A stretch of 6,561 nt of DNA, from assembly GCA_902767175.1 (NCBI GenBank), contig CACXGH010000224.1, positions 1-6,561 on the forward strand, given 5' to 3'. The notes under the pieces are model-generated. The model saw only the letters and a program-made list of their open reading frames with translations, was not told the origin of the DNA and made no database searches. This DNA is from an uncultured Ruminococcus sp. GTDB taxonomy: Bacteria > Bacillota > Clostridia > Oscillospirales > Acutalibacteraceae. The translations under genes were made by a program, and so were the position numbers. Below, piece after piece: positions 1 to 6,529 of the stretch. The number at the start of each line of letters is the position of its first letter. The first letter of the stretch is position 1.

Positions 1-1
1 G

Positions 2-33
2 CGTCGGTGGGGGATTTTAACCCGCCACCGACG
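2..33. repeat. Strong inverted repeat at the window edge
   Basis: CGTCGGTGG (2-10) pairs perfectly with CCACCGACG (25-33). The stem extends by GGG/CCC (11-13 with 21-23) across one bulged G at 24, with an ATTTTAA loop. It could be a terminator, an attenuator hairpin or part of a dispersed palindromic element. The window ends before any downstream T-run on the minus strand could be seen. Confidence 0.75.
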
Positions 34-44
34 GACGTATGGCA

Positions 45-67
45 CCCGCCGCCTTTAGAGGCGGGGG
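45..67. repeat. Second inverted repeat
   Basis: CCGCCT (49-54) pairs with AGGCGG (59-64) around a TTAG loop, and CCC (45-47) pairs with GGG (65-67) across a bulged G at 48. It has the same style as the hairpin at 2-33: a GC stem with one bulged G next to a CCC/GGG block. Confidence 0.65.
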
Positions 68-225
68 ACATCGACGCTTGTTATACTATATCATATATTC
101 CCTTCCCGCCTGTCGCCCGGTCGGTGCTTGTGACTCTGGCACAGGTGTCCTCAGAACACCCTCTCCTCTTTCTGCTAAGAACATAATAGGTTCAATACAT
201 ACAGCTCCCGATAAATCTTACGGCA

Positions 226-1188
226 TCATTCCGCACTGTCAATACATCTGCAAAGCTCTATAAGATCTTCATAGGTATTCAGCTCCACGGCACGCTTTCT
301 CAGTGCTGCTGCACCCTTCATTCCCTTAATATACCACGCTGCGTGCTTTCTTGCCTCTCTCATGGCCGCCGTCTCGCCTTTATATTCACACATCTTTGCA
401 GCATGGCGGAGAAGTACGGTTATTCTCTCTGCGGCAGATACAGGCAAGGAAGGTCTGTCATGCCCTAAAAGTCTTGTTATTTCGCTGAATATCCACGGAT
501 TGCCTAAAGCCCCCCTGCCTATCATTACCATATCGCAGCCCGTCTGCTCTATCATTTTTGCGGCAAGTCCGGCACTTGTAACATCTCCGTTCCCTATTAC
601 GGGTATGCTTACCGCCCTTTTTACCTGCTTTATTATGTCCCAATCGGCAGAGGGCATATACTGCTGCTCTCTCGTTCTGCCGTGAACCGCAATGGCATCG
701 GCACCCGAAGCCTCACATATCTGCGCCACTTCTACGGCATTTACCGAATTTCTGTCCCAGCCCTTGCGTATCTTTACCGTAACAGGCACGGGAACAGCGT
801 CCTTGACCGCCCTTACTATCCTTCCGCACAGTACCGGATCTTTCATCAGCGCAGAACCGCAGCCGTTCATGGCTATCTTGGGCGCAGGACAGCCCATATT
901 TATATCAATGATATCGGGAGAATACTCCATTGCTATTTTTGCAGCCTGCGCCATTATTTCAGGCTCGTTTCCGAAAAGCTGCACTGCCGCAGGTCTTTCT
1001 TCCTCTGACAGAACAAGCAGCTCCCGTGATTTGTCGCTGTTGTATACGAGTCCCTTTGAGCTTACCATTTCACCGATAACATACGCAGCTCCAAAGCTTA
1101 CGCAAAGCTCACGGAATGCCCTGTCCGTCACTCCTGCCATGGGCGCTAATGCAGCATAACCCGGTATTTCTATATTTCCTATTTTCAT
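226..1188 (-). CDS. dusB: tRNA-dihydrouridine synthase (DusB family)
   Basis: A 320-residue flavoenzyme that reduces specific uridines in the tRNA D-loop region to dihydrouridine using FMN and NAD(P)H. The N-terminal TIM barrel shows LAPMAGVTD (14-22, FMN binding), the catalytic cysteine C100 in INMGCPAPK (96-104), KIRKGWD (139-145), VHGRTREQ (168-175), PVIGNGDV (196-203) and the phosphate-binding GRGALGNPW (224-232). A C-terminal helical tRNA-binding domain follows (about 250-320, including REARKHAAWYIKGM). Length and motifs are normal for the family and the gene looks intact. AGAGGA stands 8 bases before the ATG, supporting the start. It lies 71 bases after the transporter ATPase gene, beyond a hairpin; no functional link with the transporter is expected. 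Confidence 0.95.
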   Translation of the reverse strand: MKIGNIEIPGYAALAPMAGVTDRAFRELCVSFGAAYVIGEMVSSKGLVYNSDKSRELLVLSEEERPAAVQLFGNEPEIMAQAAKIAMEYSPDIIDINMGCPAPKIAMNGCGSALMKDPVLCGRIVRAVKDAVPVPVTVKIRKGWDRNSVNAVEVAQICEASGADAIAVHGRTREQQYMPSADWDIIKQVKRAVSIPVIGNGDVTSAGLAAKMIEQTGCDMVMIGRGALGNPWIFSEITRLLGHDRPSLPVSAAERITVLLRHAAKMCEYKGETAAMREARKHAAWYIKGMKGAAALRKRAVELNTYEDLIELCRCIDSAE

Positions 1189-1219
1189 TCTATCATTCCT
1201 CTGCTGTTACAAAATGCAC

Positions 1220-1251
1220 ATAGCCGAAGGGCAGACAAGTCCTTCGGCTAT
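1220..1251 (-). terminator. Hairpin after the ATPase gene, possible weak or leaky terminator
   Basis: A perfect 11-bp stem (ATAGCCGAAGG with CCTTCGGCTAT) with a 10-base loop lies 8 bases after the stop of the GlnQ-like gene. On the minus-strand transcript it is followed by TGTGCATTTTGT, not a clean run of T, so termination may be partial. It sits only 31 bases before the dusB start, with no convincing dusB promoter after it, so read-through into dusB, or a role in mRNA stability separating the two messages, is plausible. Confidence 0.5.
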
Positions 1252-1259
1252 AATAACAA

Positions 1260-2138
1260 TTACAATACCTTTGAAAGAAAATCCCTGAGTCTCGGGTTCT
1301 GCGGATTTCCGAAGAACTCATCAGGCGTATTTTCCTCTGCTATAACACCCTCATTGATAAACAGAACTCTGTCTGCAACCTCTCTTGCAAAGCCCATTTC
1401 ATGAGTGACAATAACCATTGTCATACCTGCCTTTGCAAGGTCTTTTATCAGCGAAAGCACCTCGCCTACCATTTCTGGGTCAAGGGCAGATGTCGGCTCA
1501 TCAAACAGCATTACATCGGGATTCATGGCAAGTGCTCTGATGATAGCTACTCTCTGCTTCTGACCGCCCGATAGACTTGTCGGGTAGGAATCAGCCTTAT
1601 CAGAAAGACCTATTCTTTCAAGAAGCTCCTCTGCTTTCTTTTCTGCTTCTGCCTTTGTCATCTTTTTGAGCTTTACGGGCGCCAGCATGATGTTCTTCTT
1701 TATCGACATATTCGGGAAAAGATTGAACTGCTGGAAAACCATTCCCATCTTCTCACGCATTTTATTTATATCAACGCTCTTGTCGGTTATATCGGTTCCC
1801 TCAAAACGCACAATTCCCGAATCAGGCACTTCAAGAAGATTGAGTGATCTCAAGAATGTAGACTTGCCGCAGCCCGAAGGGCCTATAAGCGCCACGACCT
1901 CGCCCTTTGAAACAGTGGTAGTAATGCCCTTGAGTACCTTATGGTCTCCAAAGCTCTTTCTCAGGTCTGCTACCTCGATAAGAACATTCTTCTTATCCGG
2001 GCCTATCTTTTCCCTGCTGTTTTCCCTGCTTTCTTCCGCAGCGGTTTCCTTTTCAAGCTCAACCTTCTCCTGTGAGGTTTCTTTTATTGTATCTCCGGCA
2101 CTTGTGTTATTGCCGTTCTTTTTCTTATTTGTTTTCAT
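1260..2138 (-). CDS. glnQ: Polar amino-acid ABC transporter ATP-binding protein (GlnQ-like)
   Basis: A 292-residue cytoplasmic ATPase that should power the fused permease. Motifs: Walker A GPSGCGKST (86-94), Q-loop VFQQFNLFP (134-142), ABC signature LSGGQKQR (189-196), Walker B VMLFDEP with catalytic E214 (209-215), D-loop SALD (217-220) and switch H246 (VTHEMGFA). The pattern matches the GlnQ/HisP/ArtM group for polar amino acids; the symbol reflects family, not proven substrate. The usual length is about 240-250 residues: the core begins near residue 52 (VLIEVADLRKSF), so residues 1-50 are an additional Lys/Glu-rich, probably disordered tail. No alternative start codon lies near the core, and an AGGAG stands 11 bases before the chosen ATG, so the tail looks genuinely translated. 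The start overlaps the end of the permease gene by 14 bases, implying translational coupling and one transcript. Confidence 0.95.
   Translation of the reverse strand: MKTNKKKNGNNTSAGDTIKETSQEKVELEKETAAEESRENSREKIGPDKKNVLIEVADLRKSFGDHKVLKGITTTVSKGEVVALIGPSGCGKSTFLRSLNLLEVPDSGIVRFEGTDITDKSVDINKMREKMGMVFQQFNLFPNMSIKKNIMLAPVKLKKMTKAEAEKKAEELLERIGLSDKADSYPTSLSGGQKQRVAIIRALAMNPDVMLFDEPTSALDPEMVGEVLSLIKDLAKAGMTMVIVTHEMGFAREVADRVLFINEGVIAEENTPDEFFGNPQNPRLRDFLSKVL
2008..2031 (-). repeat. 12-bp tandem duplication in the ATPase N-terminal tail
   Basis: On the plus strand TTTTCCCTGCTG (2008-2019) is followed directly by TTTTCCCTGCTT (2020-2031), differing by one base. On the coding strand this gives SREN-SREK, a repeated four-residue unit in the charged tail of the GlnQ-like protein. 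The repeat keeps the reading frame. Confidence 0.8.
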
Positions 2139-5136
2139 TTTTCTTCAATCTCCTCTCAAGAACAGTAACTACACGAGTCAGAATGACAACTATTATGAGG
2201 TAAACTATCGCTACAGCAATAAGCGGCAGGAATGCATCGAAGGTCTGCGAACGGATAATATCGCCGCCCATGGTAAGATCCTGAAGTGCGATATAACCGC
2301 ATATAGCTGTTTCCTTGAGAAGGCTGATGACCTCATTGAGAAGGGCAGGCAGCATATTCTTGAATGCCTGCGGCATAATAATGCTTGACATTGTCTGCTT
2401 ATAGCTTAGCCCCAGACATCTTCCTGCCTCGAACTGTCCCTTATCCACTGCATTTATACCCGAACGTATAACCTCAGCCACATAAGCAGCCGAATTAAGA
2501 CCGAAGGCTACAACAGCAACCACTACCTTGCTTACGTCTACAGCGCTGAATACACCGTAATAAATAATAAGCAGCTGCAGTACTGCAGGCGTACCTCTTA
2601 TTACAGTAAGATACAGCTTGCATATAAAATTCAGTATTATCAGCTTTCCGTTCTGGTCGTGTACAGTTCTTACAACCGCAATGAGCGTACCTAACAGGAG
2701 ACCTATAAGTATAGAAAGAGCTGTAATAAGAAGTGTTGTTCCGAGACCGTCGACAAGATAACGCCATCTGTCCTGATCTATAAAGTTCTGCTTGAGCTTC
2801 TCCCAGAATGAAAGACTCTCTCCGCTTGCATTCTTATTATAAATAATAATAACCTGCTTTGAAGTAGTGTAGGACTCCGAGAAGTCTACGTTCTTCTTTC
2901 TCTCCTCGGTTACAGTCATGCCTGCTGCGCCGACATCAGCCTTGCCTGCATTTACCGCTGCTATGATAGAATCGAACTTCATGTTCTCTACCTTAAGCTC
3001 CATTCCTATCTCGTCACATATTGCCTGCATTATATCCATATCAATACCGACAATATTTCCGTTGTCTACATATTCATAGGGAGGGAATTCCGCATTCGTA
3101 GCGACTACAAGAGTTCCGCTGCGCTTTACGTCCTTCTTCTGATAGGGCTTTGTCCCCTTTTCATCGTCAGTACCTATGTAATTAGTAAGTATGCTGCTTA
3201 TTGTTCCGTCCTCTTTCAGCTTTGCAATGGCTTTGTTTATCTTTTCAAGAAGCTCTGTATTGCCTTTCTTCAGACACAGAGCATAATCCTCAAGTGTGAA
3301 TTCCTGAGCAATTATCTTTATATCGTTATTCTTTTCTGCAAAGCTCTTTGCAGGCTGTTCATCAAGGATAACACAGTCTATCTTCTGCTGCTTGAGTGCC
3401 TGTATCGCATCTGCCGCCTTATTATAGCGCTCTACCTTTGCAGTACCGTCCGTTTCATAGTCCGTTGCATAGATATCTCCCGTTGTACCGAGCTGTACGC
3501 CTATCGTCTTTCCGATAAGGTCATCTACGCTGTCTATTTCATCATCAAATACTATGATCACCTGCTTTGATGTAGTGTAAGAATCAGAGAAATCGACATT
3601 CTTCTTTCTCTCCTCCGTAACTGTCATGCCTGCTGCGCCTATATCAGCCTTGCCTGCATTTACGGCAGCTATGATAGAGTCGAACTTCATGTTCTCTATC
3701 TTAAGCTCCATTCCTATTTCATCGCATACAGCCTGCATGATATCCATATCAATACCGACAATATTTCCGTTGTCTACATATTCATAGGGAGGAAATTCAG
3801 CATTTGTTGCAACTACAAGAGTTCCGCTGCGCTTTACATCTTTTTTAACGTAAGGCATTGTGCCTTTTTCCTCGTCTGTTCCGATATAGTTGGTTATAAT
3901 TTTACTGAGAGTTCCGTCCTCTTTCAGCTTTGCAAGGGCTGCGTTGACCTTTCCGAGCAGCTCTGTATTGCCTTTTTTCAGACACAGAGCATAATCCTCA
4001 AGGGTAAATTCCTTGCTGAGTATTTTTATATCCTTATTTCTCTGAACGAAATTCAGTGCAGGCTGCTCATCAAGGATAACACAGTCAAGCTTCTTCTGCT
4101 TGAGAGCCTGTATCGCATCGGCTGCCTTATTATAGCGCTCTACCTTTGCCGTACCGTCCGTTTCATAGTCTGTCGCATATATATCGCCCGTTGTACCGAG
4201 CTGTACGCCTATTGTCTTTCCTGTAAAGTCGTAAGCGTCTTCTTCCGCTTGCTCAGGCTCTTCTGTTGGTTCCTCAGAGCTTTCCTCCGGCTGAGGCTCT
4301 GTATATACAGCTATCTTCTGAACAGACACTGCATAGACCTCAGAGAATTCAAGCTCCTTCCTTGTCTTTTCGTCTATTATGGAGTCATTTGCACCCACTG
4401 CGCCGACATCAGCCGTTTCCCAATCTACAGAGGAAGCAACTCTCTCCTTGTCGGTAATAGTTACTGCAAGCTCTGTTTTCAGCTCATCACATACAGCCTG
4501 CATTATATCTATATCAATACCCGCAAATGAAGCATTGTCTATATATGCATAGGGTCTGAGCGAGGTATTCACCGCAAGTGTTATTGTACCTGTTCTTTCG
4601 ATATCCTTCTTCTTGTAGGGAGTCTTTCCCTTTTCTGCATCTGTGCCTGCATAATTCTTGATTATGCTCTCAATGGTCTTATTTTCCTTGAGCTTTTTCA
4701 GAGCATTGTTTATCTTTGTAAGAAGCTCTTTATTGCCCTTTTTCACAATAAATCTGTACTCGTCCTTAGAAAACTCCTTCGTGACTGCGGTAATGCCTTC
4801 ATTGTCGTTTGCTATAGCTGTCAATGAGCTTTCATCGAGAACAAGACAATCTACCTTTTTTTCGGTAAGTGCCTTTACTGCCTCTGCCTGAGAATAAAAG
4901 TATTCTACCGTTGACCTTGAGCTTTCATCGTAGGGTCTTACCTTGAGTTCACCTGCTGTTCCGAGCTGTACGCCGACATTTTTTCCGCTCAGCTCATATT
5001 CCTCTGTCTGCTGCGTACTGTTCTCTCCCTCTGCATACACATAAGGGGTATTGAACATAACAGTAAAACAGAGCGCCGTAAGAATCAGCGCCATAATACC
5101 TGCCGCTGTTCTTTTTGTTCTGCTTGTCTTTACCAT
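2125..5136 (-). CDS. Amino-acid ABC transporter: three pairs of substrate-binding lobes fused to a permease (GlnP-like)
   Basis: A 1003-residue fusion. Residues 1-36 are a signal peptide (KTSRTKR, hydrophobic core AGIMALILTALCF, cleavage probably after VYA). Next come alternating halves of the type-3 solute-binding fold: lobe 2 (46-165, 304-420, 540-656) and lobe 1 (181-278, 436-530, 672-766). Lobe 2 copies show VQLGT and an LDE/LDES motif; the second and third lobe 1 copies show PPYEYVD and GMTVTEER, the usual amino-acid carboxylate-binding arginine motif. An acidic Pro/Glu linker lies at 280-303. Residues 786-1003 are a HisM/GlnP-type permease with hydrophobic segments near 799-822, 850-866, 868-886, 930-950 and 968-989, an RGTP motif (848-851) and the EAA loop that docks the ATPase (EAGRCLGL, 903-910, then MPQAF). 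The likely substrate is a polar amino acid; which one is unclear. In known GlnP fusions each binding domain begins with lobe 1; here the chain begins with lobe 2 and ends with lobe 1. The first lobe 1 is degenerate. The start was moved from the longest frame (5181) on ribosome-site and promoter evidence. Confidence 0.93.
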   Translation of the reverse strand: MVKTSRTKRTAAGIMALILTALCFTVMFNTPYVYAEGENSTQQTEEYELSGKNVGVQLGTAGELKVRPYDESSRSTVEYFYSQAEAVKALTEKKVDCLVLDESSLTAIANDNEGITAVTKEFSKDEYRFIVKKGNKELLTKINNALKKLKENKTIESIIKNYAGTDAEKGKTPYKKKDIERTGTITLAVNTSLRPYAYIDNASFAGIDIDIMQAVCDELKTELAVTITDKERVASSVDWETADVGAVGANDSIIDEKTRKELEFSEVYAVSVQKIAVYTEPQPEESSEEPTEEPEQAEEDAYDFTGKTIGVQLGTTGDIYATDYETDGTAKVERYNKAADAIQALKQKKLDCVILDEQPALNFVQRNKDIKILSKEFTLEDYALCLKKGNTELLGKVNAALAKLKEDGTLSKIITNYIGTDEEKGTMPYVKKDVKRSGTLVVATNAEFPPYEYVDNGNIVGIDMDIMQAVCDEIGMELKIENMKFDSIIAAVNAGKADIGAAGMTVTEERKKNVDFSDSYTTSKQVIIVFDDEIDSVDDLIGKTIGVQLGTTGDIYATDYETDGTAKVERYNKAADAIQALKQQKIDCVILDEQPAKSFAEKNNDIKIIAQEFTLEDYALCLKKGNTELLEKINKAIAKLKEDGTISSILTNYIGTDDEKGTKPYQKKDVKRSGTLVVATNAEFPPYEYVDNGNIVGIDMDIMQAICDEIGMELKVENMKFDSIIAAVNAGKADVGAAGMTVTEERKKNVDFSESYTTSKQVIIIYNKNASGESLSFWEKLKQNFIDQDRWRYLVDGLGTTLLITALSILIGLLLGTLIAVVRTVHDQNGKLIILNFICKLYLTVIRGTPAVLQLLIIYYGVFSAVDVSKVVVAVVAFGLNSAAYVAEVIRSGINAVDKGQFEAGRCLGLSYKQTMSSIIMPQAFKNMLPALLNEVISLLKETAICGYIALQDLTMGGDIIRSQTFDAFLPLIAVAIVYLIIVVILTRVVTVLERRLKKNENK
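2839..3513 (-). repeat. Intragenic tandem repeat, copy 3 of the binding-lobe unit
   Basis: Encodes residues 542-766 of the transporter fusion, the unit next to the permease. Its lobe 1 differs from that of copy 2 at only about six positions, all conservative (V/I, D/E, F/Y), and every presumed ligand-contact motif is identical. Confidence 0.9.
3547..4221 (-). repeat. Intragenic tandem repeat, copy 2 of the binding-lobe unit
   Basis: Encodes residues 306-530 of the transporter fusion (lobe 2 then lobe 1). It matches the copy at 2839-3513 at both DNA and protein level with a period of 708 bases: for example TTGTACCGAG occurs at 4191 and 3483. By hand alignment the two protein units differ at about 30 of roughly 228 positions, mostly in surface helices of lobe 2. 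Confidence 0.9.
4309..4986 (-). repeat. Intragenic repeat, divergent copy 1 of the binding-lobe unit
   Basis: Encodes residues 51-276, recognisably the same lobe 2 then lobe 1 unit but far more diverged than copies 2 and 3. VQLGTAGE, VDCLVLDES, the tail NYAGTD and the joint KTPYKKKDI are kept. Lobe 1 is shortened around residues 228-245 and lacks the GMTVTEER motif. An acidic linker separates it from copy 2. Confidence 0.8.
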
Positions 5137-5144
5137 CTTTTCGT

Positions 5145-5149
5145 CCTCC
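5145..5149 (-). promoter_or_regulatory. Strong ribosome binding site that decides the start of the fusion gene
   Basis: GGAGG on the minus strand ends 8 bases before the ATG at 5136-5134. The two more upstream in-frame ATGs (5181 and 5169) have no comparable site. Starting at 5136 also puts the basic KTSRTKR segment right at the N-terminus, as expected for a signal peptide. Confidence 0.8.
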
Positions 5150-5169
5150 AATAAAACAAGATATTTCAT

Positions 5170-5198
5170 GTTATAACACATTTCGTCAGGTTTTACAA
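5170..5198 (-). promoter_or_regulatory. Probable sigma-A-type promoter of the ABC transporter operon
   Basis: On the minus strand, TTGTAA (5198-5193) and TATAAC (5175-5170) are separated by exactly 17 bases. Predicted transcription starts near 5163, giving a leader of about 27 bases before the ATG at 5136. This also means the more upstream in-frame ATG at 5181 would lie inside the promoter spacer and could not be translated from this transcript. No operator or riboswitch is visible in the short leader. Confidence 0.55.
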
Positions 5199-5229
5199 TA
5201 TTATTTAAGAAATTAATCAGGTTGTATGG

Positions 5230-6498
5230 CTATTTTTTATTCTTGATTCTGCTCCAATACTCCTTATATGCCTGTTCTGTTTTATTTTCACCCGGCTCAT
5301 AATACACTGTACCTGCAAGACTGTCGGGAAGATACTGCTGATATGTCCAATGGTCGGGGTAGTCATGCGGATAGATATAGAACTGTCCCTTGTTTTTAAC
5401 ATCATCGCCGTCATAGTGCTTATTCTGCAGATGGCGCGGAAAGCCTGTACCCTTTCCGGCTTTCGCATCAGCCATTGCCTTATCGATCGCAAGGTATGCC
5501 GAATTCGACTTAGGAGACAGAGCCACAAGCACCGCTGCGTCTGCAAGCGGTATTCTTGCCTCGGGAAGTCCTACCATAAGCGCCGCATCTACCGCAGCCT
5601 TTACTATTGGGATTATCTGCGGGTTTGCAAGTCCTACATCTTCGCAGGCACATACCATAAGTCTGCGGCAGGCAGAGGGAAGGTCGTCCGCCAGGAGTAT
5701 CCGTCCAAGGTAATGCACTGCCGCATCAGGATCGGAGCCGCGCAGTGATTTCTGAAAGGCAGAAAGAAGGTCGTAATGCTCATCGCCCTCACGGTCATAT
5801 TTTAATGCGCTTTTCTGAGTAAGTGATGAAACCGTTTCGCAGCTTACTTCTCTTCTATTATCCTGTGACGGTGACGCTATTACAGACAGTTCTACGGCAT
5901 TTACAGCCTTTCTGACATCTCCTCCGCAAGCGGAAGCTATATGCTGTACGGCTTCATCGGGAAATATTATTTCCTCCCCAAGTTCCTTTTCCATAACTGA
6001 TACAGCCCTTCTGACGGCTTTGGCGACATCAGCCTTTTCAAGCGGCTTGAATTCAAACACTGTCGATCTGCTCAGTATTGCGCTGTATACATAGAAGTAT
6101 GGATTTTCAGTTGTAGAGGCTATCAGCGTAATACTTCCGTTTTCTATGAATTCAAGAAGCGTCTGCTGCTGTTTTTTATTGAAATACTGTATCTCGTCAA
6201 GATAGAGAAGTATACCGTTCATACCGCTGAATCCGGAAAGCTCCTCAACAATGCTTCTTATATCGGCGGTAGACGCTGTAGTTCCGTTGAGCTTGCGGAG
6301 AGCGCGGTTTGTCTTTTTGGCTATCATAGCCGCAAGGGTAGTCTTACCCACGCCCGAGGGTCCGTAAAACACCATATTCGGTATATACCCTGACAGTATT
6401 ATATTTCTGAGCGGCTTTCCTTCATCAAGCAGGTGGTGCTGACCTGCAATTTCGTCAAGCGTCTGCGGTCTTATTCTGTCTGCCAGTGGAGCGTTCAT
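5230..6498 (-). CDS. rarA: Replication-associated recombination protein A (RarA/MgsA), AAA+ ATPase
   Basis: A 422-residue protein of the RarA/MgsA/Mgs1 (WRNIP1) family, close to the usual family length. Family members are cytoplasmic ATPases that act at stalled replication forks, related to the clamp-loader and RuvB ATPases. Seen in the sequence: a typical N-terminus (PLADRIRPQTLDEIAGQ, residues 4-20), Walker A GPSGVGKT (46-53), Walker B LYLDEIQ (98-104), sensor 1 STTENP (128-133), a likely arginine finger in LSRS (R144), and a sensor-2-like GGDVRKAVNAVE around 192-203. The C-terminal half holds the tetramerisation region and ends with the family-typical YPHDYP and QQYLP motifs. The Walker B is followed by YFNKKQQQ where many homologues have RFNK. 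The start is fixed by the conserved N-terminus, although the ribosome site is weak (GGTGAT just upstream). The gene has its own promoter; 93 bases separate its stop from the transporter start, with no clear terminator between them. Confidence 0.96.
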   Translation of the reverse strand: MNAPLADRIRPQTLDEIAGQHHLLDEGKPLRNIILSGYIPNMVFYGPSGVGKTTLAAMIAKKTNRALRKLNGTTASTADIRSIVEELSGFSGMNGILLYLDEIQYFNKKQQQTLLEFIENGSITLIASTTENPYFYVYSAILSRSTVFEFKPLEKADVAKAVRRAVSVMEKELGEEIIFPDEAVQHIASACGGDVRKAVNAVELSVIASPSQDNRREVSCETVSSLTQKSALKYDREGDEHYDLLSAFQKSLRGSDPDAAVHYLGRILLADDLPSACRRLMVCACEDVGLANPQIIPIVKAAVDAALMVGLPEARIPLADAAVLVALSPKSNSAYLAIDKAMADAKAGKGTGFPRHLQNKHYDGDDVKNKGQFYIYPHDYPDHWTYQQYLPDSLAGTVYYEPGENKTEQAYKEYWSRIKNKK

Positions 6499-6529
6499 AT
6501 TATCACCGTCTTTTCATAATCTTGATATC

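Larger units (their letters stand above)
1..225. other. Non-coding, hairpin-rich region downstream of dusB
   Basis: No credible gene is seen here. The stretch next to the window edge is GC-rich with two strong hairpins (2-33 and 45-67), then an AT-rich island (81-100), then another GC-rich part with a small hairpin at 144-160 (GGTGTTC / GGACACC on the minus strand, loop TGA). None of the hairpins is followed by a clear T-run, so a dusB terminator cannot be named. The layout resembles a dispersed intergenic repeat or a structured leader of the next gene, cut off by the window edge. Confidence 0.5.

Noticed and set aside
39..263. A 74-codon open frame on the plus strand in the intergenic region
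   Set aside because: No ribosome site precedes the ATG, the frame runs over the hairpins and into the end of dusB, and the translation shows no recognisable domain. It looks like a chance frame in structured non-coding DNA.
692..1159. A 155-codon open frame on the plus strand inside dusB
   Set aside because: It is antisense to the conserved Dus barrel, has no ribosome site and encodes nothing recognisable.
1666..2388. A 240-codon open frame on the plus strand opposite the ATPase/permease junction
   Set aside because: It is antisense to two well-supported genes with clear family motifs and has no domain of its own. It arises from their codon usage.
2839..4221. The tandem repeats as a CRISPR array or mobile element
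   Set aside because: The units are coding, 708 bp in period, in frame throughout, and encode binding-protein lobes. There are no short repeats with unique spacers, no transposase and no terminal inverted repeats.
5137..5229. Riboswitch or T-box upstream of the amino-acid transporter
   Set aside because: The predicted leader is only about 27 bases and the whole gap is 93 bases. There is no room for such a structure, and no stem or T-box motif is seen.
5200..5229. Terminator after rarA
   Set aside because: The AT-rich stretch after the rarA stop contains only short, weak A/T pairings and no GC stem, so it is not reported as a terminator.
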